From assembly GCA_964576475.1 (NCBI GenBank), contig CAZNVG010000050.1, positions 1-7,131 on the forward strand: 7,131 nucleotides of DNA, given 5' to 3'. A program made the translations under genes and the position numbers. The notes beneath the pieces were generated by a model, which was given only the letters and a program-made list of their open reading frames with translations, was not told the DNA's origin and did not search any database. This DNA is from CAZNVG01 sp964576475. GTDB lineage: Bacteria; Patescibacteriota; Saccharimonadia; Saccharimonadales; CAZNVG01. Of the stretch, positions 4,103 through 7,131 are shown in pieces; position 1 is the first letter of the stretch, and the number at the start of each line of letters is the position of its first letter.

Positions 4103-5623
4103 TTATGAATCTACTCGCAGATCAACAGGAGTTATGGTCATGCCGCCATCCTGTAGTAGATTGACCGACACATTATCCATCGCGACGGCTTCTTTGTTCT
4201 CATTGAAATAAATGATACTAAATTCCATTAGCGTGGGTTCTTCATTTTCGAAGCCACGAAGCCCTGCTGCGCCTGTTGAGCCTTCGGTGTAGACTGGAAC
4301 GCCTTTAATAACTTGCAGGTCACGTTTATGCGTATGACCACTTACTGACAACCCTACCTTGTCTGACTCTAAACGAACCACTTTTTTTGAAGTCTTCGGA
4401 TGGTGAAAAAGTAAAATATCAACCGGCTCTTCTTCGGCGTCTAATGTTCGCGCCATGTCATTGGCGGCTTGGTTAAGAGCTATATCGTCTGCAGTAGTGC
4501 CGTTGTGCTCTGGCGAGTAGACCGGCGAGGCCATGCCAAAAATGCGAAAGCCAGCGACGTCCACCACTTCTCCTTCCAATACCGTAGCCTTATCAAGCGA
4601 CTTGTAGGCGTCTGTTGTTGTTTGGGTGTCATGATTACCACCAACTACGACATATCGTCCGTCTTTGATCTTGAACTTTTGTATATCCTGAAAACAACGA
4701 TTTTCGAGCTCGGTGCCGTAGTCAGTTGAATCGCCTGCATCGAGAACTAGTTCGGGCTGTATGGAAGCGACAACTTTCTCTAAGATCGGATATGAGCCGA
4801 TATTACAGTGCAAGTCGCTGACTACAAGCACAGGAGTTAACGATCGATCATTAGCCGATAGGCCTTCAAGTCCTTGTCGAGATTTCAAGTAATAATCAAC
4901 CTTGTTCCCCAGTTGATCAACATAATCTTTGTAGTTGTGAATAATGGTTCGAACGTCACCAATCTCCGCCAATACATCTTTGACTAAGCCGGTTGGTCGA
5001 AGCCTGGCAGCTGCATTTGGGTTGTAGCTTGAAGCCGTTTCGTATCCTATATAGGCGATACCTCCGGCACTTGCCAGTAGTGGAATGAGTGCGCCGCGCG
5101 CCAGTCGAGCCCTTCGTTCAGGGTTCAGAGCTGCACCTATAAATAGAGGTGCAAAGGCACCACTGAGAAATAACAAACTTGCTCTCTTGCCCGCATTCTC
5201 TACAGCCGGTCGGATGTCGTCAGCGACGGTTGGCAGATATTGTGTAAGTTTACTAGGCTCTCGAATGAATTTCTGTACTTCCTCGTCAGTTGTATCAGGG
5301 CTTTCAGGACGAATGGTCAGCTTAACTGGGCCCTTATGGGTAGGAGCATCTATACCTCCCGCAACACCAAAGTCTGCTGTTGTGCCTCCGCTCGACAGAT
5401 CGCCGATATCTATAGTCAGCGCAACTGCTGCCTTAAGCGGCCCAATCTGTTCGGTGGTCGTGCCGAAGACATTCACCATTGTTATCGCACTCCCAAGTGA
5501 CAATGCGACGCCGGCTACACCCCTTAATACTCGAGTTGTTTTGTTGCCGATATGGCGCGAAGAAGTAATGTCCTCCTCAGGGACTGTGTCACTACCAATA
5601 CACTCAGGCAAGCGGTCACTCAT
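4103..5623 (-). CDS. Membrane-tethered calcineurin-like metallophosphoesterase (506 aa)
   Basis: The C-terminal half is a calcineurin-like phosphoesterase with the full set of two-metal-site motifs in order: SDLH (D270, H272), AGDS (D298), GGNHD (N330, H331), FHHP (H407-H408) and SGHTH (H430, H432). These residues bind the metal pair and the phosphate ester. Before it are three hydrophobic segments at about 36-54, 148-166 and 177-195. The loop between the last two, NPERRARLARG, is strongly basic and so probably cytoplasmic. This predicts N-terminus in, residues 55-147 outside, and the catalytic domain (about 264-460) outside, at the cell surface. Substrate is unknown; the family includes phosphodiesterases and phosphatases for nucleotides, lipids and wall polymers. 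The start is set by a TATAAT 8 nt upstream, which implies a leaderless mRNA. The gene ends 4 bp from the convergent tRNA-Ser. Confidence 0.88.
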   Translation of the reverse strand: MSDRLPECIGSDTVPEEDITSSRHIGNKTTRVLRGVAGVALSLGSAITMVNVFGTTTEQIGPLKAAVALTIDIGDLSSGGTTADFGVAGGIDAPTHKGPVKLTIRPESPDTTDEEVQKFIREPSKLTQYLPTVADDIRPAVENAGKRASLLFLSGAFAPLFIGAALNPERRARLARGALIPLLASAGGIAYIGYETASSYNPNAAARLRPTGLVKDVLAEIGDVRTIIHNYKDYVDQLGNKVDYYLKSRQGLEGLSANDRSLTPVLVVSDLHCNIGSYPILEKVVASIQPELVLDAGDSTDYGTELENRCFQDIQKFKIKDGRYVVVGGNHDTQTTTDAYKSLDKATVLEGEVVDVAGFRIFGMASPVYSPEHNGTTADDIALNQAANDMARTLDAEEEPVDILLFHHPKTSKKVVRLESDKVGLSVSGHTHKRDLQVIKGVPVYTEGSTGAAGLRGFENEEPTLMEFSIIYFNENKEAVAMDNVSVNLLQDGGMTITPVDLRVDS

Positions 5624-5631
5624 ATATGCAT

Positions 5632-5660
5632 ATTATATAACTATTTTAGTTATTGCACAA
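5632..5660 (-). promoter_or_regulatory. Promoter of the metallophosphoesterase gene, leaderless
   Basis: On the minus strand, a perfect TATAAT (5632-5637) lies 8 nt before the ATG (5621-5623). TTGTGC (5655-5660) lies exactly 17 bp upstream as a weak -35. The spacer is almost entirely occupied by a perfect 7-bp inverted repeat (5637-5653). Confidence 0.65.
5637..5653. promoter_or_regulatory. 17-bp inverted repeat in the promoter spacer, candidate operator
   Basis: ATAACTA (5637-5643) and TAGTTAT (5647-5653) are perfect inverted arms around TTT. They fill the space between the -10 and -35 of the metallophosphoesterase promoter, where a bound repressor would block RNA polymerase or an activator could reshape the spacer. 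A 10-bp perfect palindrome, ATATGCATAT, also lies at 5624-5633. The region is AT-rich, so chance is possible for both. Confidence 0.4.
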
Positions 5661-5693
5661 TACTTCTTTAATCTGTTTTCTTCATTCATTTGG

Positions 5694-5722
5694 TTGATAT
5701 TTGATGAGGTGTCCAATAAGAT
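5694..5722 (+). promoter_or_regulatory. Candidate -35/-10 promoter of the beta-helix protein gene
   Basis: TTGATA (5694-5699) matches the -35 consensus at five of six positions. A 17-bp spacer leads to TAAGAT (5717-5722), four of six for the -10. This would give a leader of about 43 nt before the ATG at 5772, with GGTGAG as a poorly spaced Shine-Dalgarno-like stretch. Confidence 0.45.
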
Positions 5723-5771
5723 GAAGTCAGTTAAGAATAAGCATAAAGATGCGCTAACGGATTGGTGAGAG

Positions 5772-7131
5772 ATGGGAAAAAAATCAAAGCTTTATTCACA
5801 GCAGCATACGGATGTTGATGCTGCCTCACGTCGCAAACAAAACTTCCGCTCGAGTTGGGCCAAGCGATTTGCAGTACTACTACTTCTAGTAATTGTGGTT
5901 GGTGTGTATGCGGCGACGAGGGCTGTCACGCCAAATGCCTCTCTGGTCGGCGGATTTGAAACGCCAGTCGTAAAGGACACAAACTACGGTGTGCCAACAG
6001 ATTCAGCAGCGTTGTTCGTCGATGCTGGACCACTTGGAAATGATTCGAATACTGGAACACAAGCTAAGCCTCTCAAGACAGTTACGAAGGCGGTGCAAAT
6101 TGCGCAAAACAAAACACTGACACCGACTGACGGCAAAATAATTGTTCTACGCGGTGGCGTGTACCGTGAGCCACCAATCAGTATTTATCGAAAACTAACA
6201 ATTCAAGCCTACCCTCACGAACAAGTTTGGTTTAAAGGCAGTTTGCCGGTGACAGATTGGGTGCAGTCAGGATCCGTATGGACTAAATCGAACTGGAATT
6301 ATAGTTTGTGTCAAACATGTACCGACACTAGAACGCTTGATCCAGCCTATCCGTTAGCGGGTAATCCTGAGATGGTATTTGTCAACGGCTCGCCAATTAA
6401 GCAAGTTGACGCAGCAAGTAAGGTCGTCGCGGGTACGTTCTACTATGATGTCGCTGCGAAGAAACTCTATCTCGGCACCAGCCCTGTTAACGCGACTGTT
6501 GAAGTTACAGCTTATAATTCTGCATTGCAACTAAATTACGTTGACGCCGCTAATAATCCAAATGGCAGTAGTATACGCGGGCTCGGATTCATGCACTACG
6601 GTTCTGCTCAAGACCCATCAAAGGGGTTGCCAGCTGCAGTCGTCGGAAATGCTGGTAATCTTACGTTTGAAGACAACACGTTTGCATGGAATGCTACTCG
6701 AGGACTCGTAGGATATAACGGCAAACAAACCATGCTTAATAACACGTTCTTATACAACGGTATGAACGGTGTCGATTTGTACAAAGCGGACGGCTCATTA
6801 GTTAAGGCAAACCGAATTGCATATTCTAACCAAGAGCACTTCTCTGTTCTTGATGGAGTAGCCTCGCAAGTAGCGGGCACTAAAATCACCAATACAAAAA
6901 CACTCACGATAAGCGATAACATCATTGAAGATAACGGAGGCGCTGGTATTTGGTGCGATCTCTCCTGTTACGACACTCAAATTGTTCGAAATATCACTCG
7001 CCGAAACACTCGTCAGGGAATTTTCTATGAAGTCTCGGCAAAAGCGATTATCGCGTCAAACATAGTCGATCAGAACTATGGTGTCGGAATTCAGGTTGGT
7101 GGATCAAATGCGATCAAGGTATTCAACAATA
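5772..7131 (+). CDS. Membrane-anchored right-handed beta-helix protein (partial, no stop in window)
   Basis: The frame is open from ATG 5772 to the window end, 453 codons without a stop. A basic N-terminal stretch (residues 19-32) and a hydrophobic helix (about 33-49) form a signal anchor with the rest outside. Residues 89-104 (GNDSNTGTQAKPLKTV) followed by IIVLRGGVYRE (123-133) are the typical opening of secreted beta-helix proteins of the pectate-lyase/DUF1565 kind. From residue 302 there are rungs of about 22-24 residues with the pattern N-[TI]-x-x-x-N-x-x-x-G (302, 324, 347, 383, 407, 430), the asparagine ladder of parallel beta helices. C180 and C183 form a CxxC, and C395 and C399 may pair. 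The fold suggests binding or cleavage of polysaccharide, but catalytic residues cannot be assigned. The start follows GGTGAG closely; the C-terminus is outside the window. Confidence 0.88.
   Translation, partial: MGKKSKLYSQQHTDVDAASRRKQNFRSSWAKRFAVLLLLVIVVGVYAATRAVTPNASLVGGFETPVVKDTNYGVPTDSAALFVDAGPLGNDSNTGTQAKPLKTVTKAVQIAQNKTLTPTDGKIIVLRGGVYREPPISIYRKLTIQAYPHEQVWFKGSLPVTDWVQSGSVWTKSNWNYSLCQTCTDTRTLDPAYPLAGNPEMVFVNGSPIKQVDAASKVVAGTFYYDVAAKKLYLGTSPVNATVEVTAYNSALQLNYVDAANNPNGSSIRGLGFMHYGSAQDPSKGLPAAVVGNAGNLTFEDNTFAWNATRGLVGYNGKQTMLNNTFLYNGMNGVDLYKADGSLVKANRIAYSNQEHFSVLDGVASQVAGTKITNTKTLTISDNIIEDNGGAGIWCDLSCYDTQIVRNITRRNTRQGIFYEVSAKAIIASNIVDQNYGVGIQVGGSNAIKVFNN

Noticed and set aside
5085..5768. 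A 227-codon open frame on the plus strand opposite the phosphoesterase gene
   Set aside because: It lies antisense to a protein with all catalytic motifs intact, has no start signals, and its translation shows only composition expected from the opposite strand.
5721..5768. A 15-codon reading frame just before the beta-helix gene, as a leader peptide
   Set aside because: Its ATG overlaps the candidate -10 box, so it would not be transcribed from that promoter. The peptide has no codon run or terminator structure suggesting attenuation.

Overview
The window looks like a piece of a small, streamlined bacterial chromosome, most likely a Patescibacteria/CPR lineage such as Saccharibacteria (TM7). 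This is an inference from gene style, not from a marker gene. The genes are short, several encode single-span membrane or surface proteins, many have no Shine-Dalgarno, and the tRNAs carry an encoded CCA. All complete genes end in TAA or TAG and TGG encodes Trp, so nothing suggests a recoded UGA.

Layout. Bases 1-54 are the 3' part of a tRNA, probably Arg with anticodon GCG. Next come four small plus-strand genes, each with its own promoter: a 65-residue two-helix membrane protein (80-277), a single type IV pilin-like protein with an Ig-like C-terminal domain (358-936), a 70-residue one-helix membrane protein (1092-1304) and a 172-residue membrane-anchored protein of unknown function (1416-1934). 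Two copies of a 31-nt foldable repeat (280-310 and 955-985) sit just after the first and second of these genes. Their ends resemble a tRNA 3' end. A strong two-way terminator (1997-2030) separates this block from a minus-strand gene for a Pro/Ala/Glu-rich protein with no basic residue (2049-2336). Divergent from that gene is purF (2458-3981), a complete Bacillus-type amidophosphoribosyltransferase. A tRNA-Ser(CGA) follows at 4007-4098. Four bases beyond it, on the minus strand, ends a 506-residue membrane-tethered calcineurin-like metallophosphoesterase (4103-5623). Across a divergent promoter region starts a membrane-anchored right-handed beta-helix protein (5772 to the window end, truncated).

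How it fits together. Apart from purF and the tRNAs, almost everything that can be recognised points to the cell envelope: a pilin, anchored extracellular domains, an outward-facing phosphoesterase and a beta-helix protein. No operon is evident, because nearly every gene has its own candidate promoter. The most consistent signal is in those promoters. Most are extended -10 boxes (TGn + TATAAT-like), and in five genes the -10 lies only 6-8 nt from the ATG, which predicts leaderless mRNAs. Three other genes have a real 5' leader and a Shine-Dalgarno-like stretch. The most unusual feature is the tRNA-end-like repeat pair between the small accessory genes, a possible sign of a tRNA-associated insertion region or of a lineage-specific structured intergenic element.
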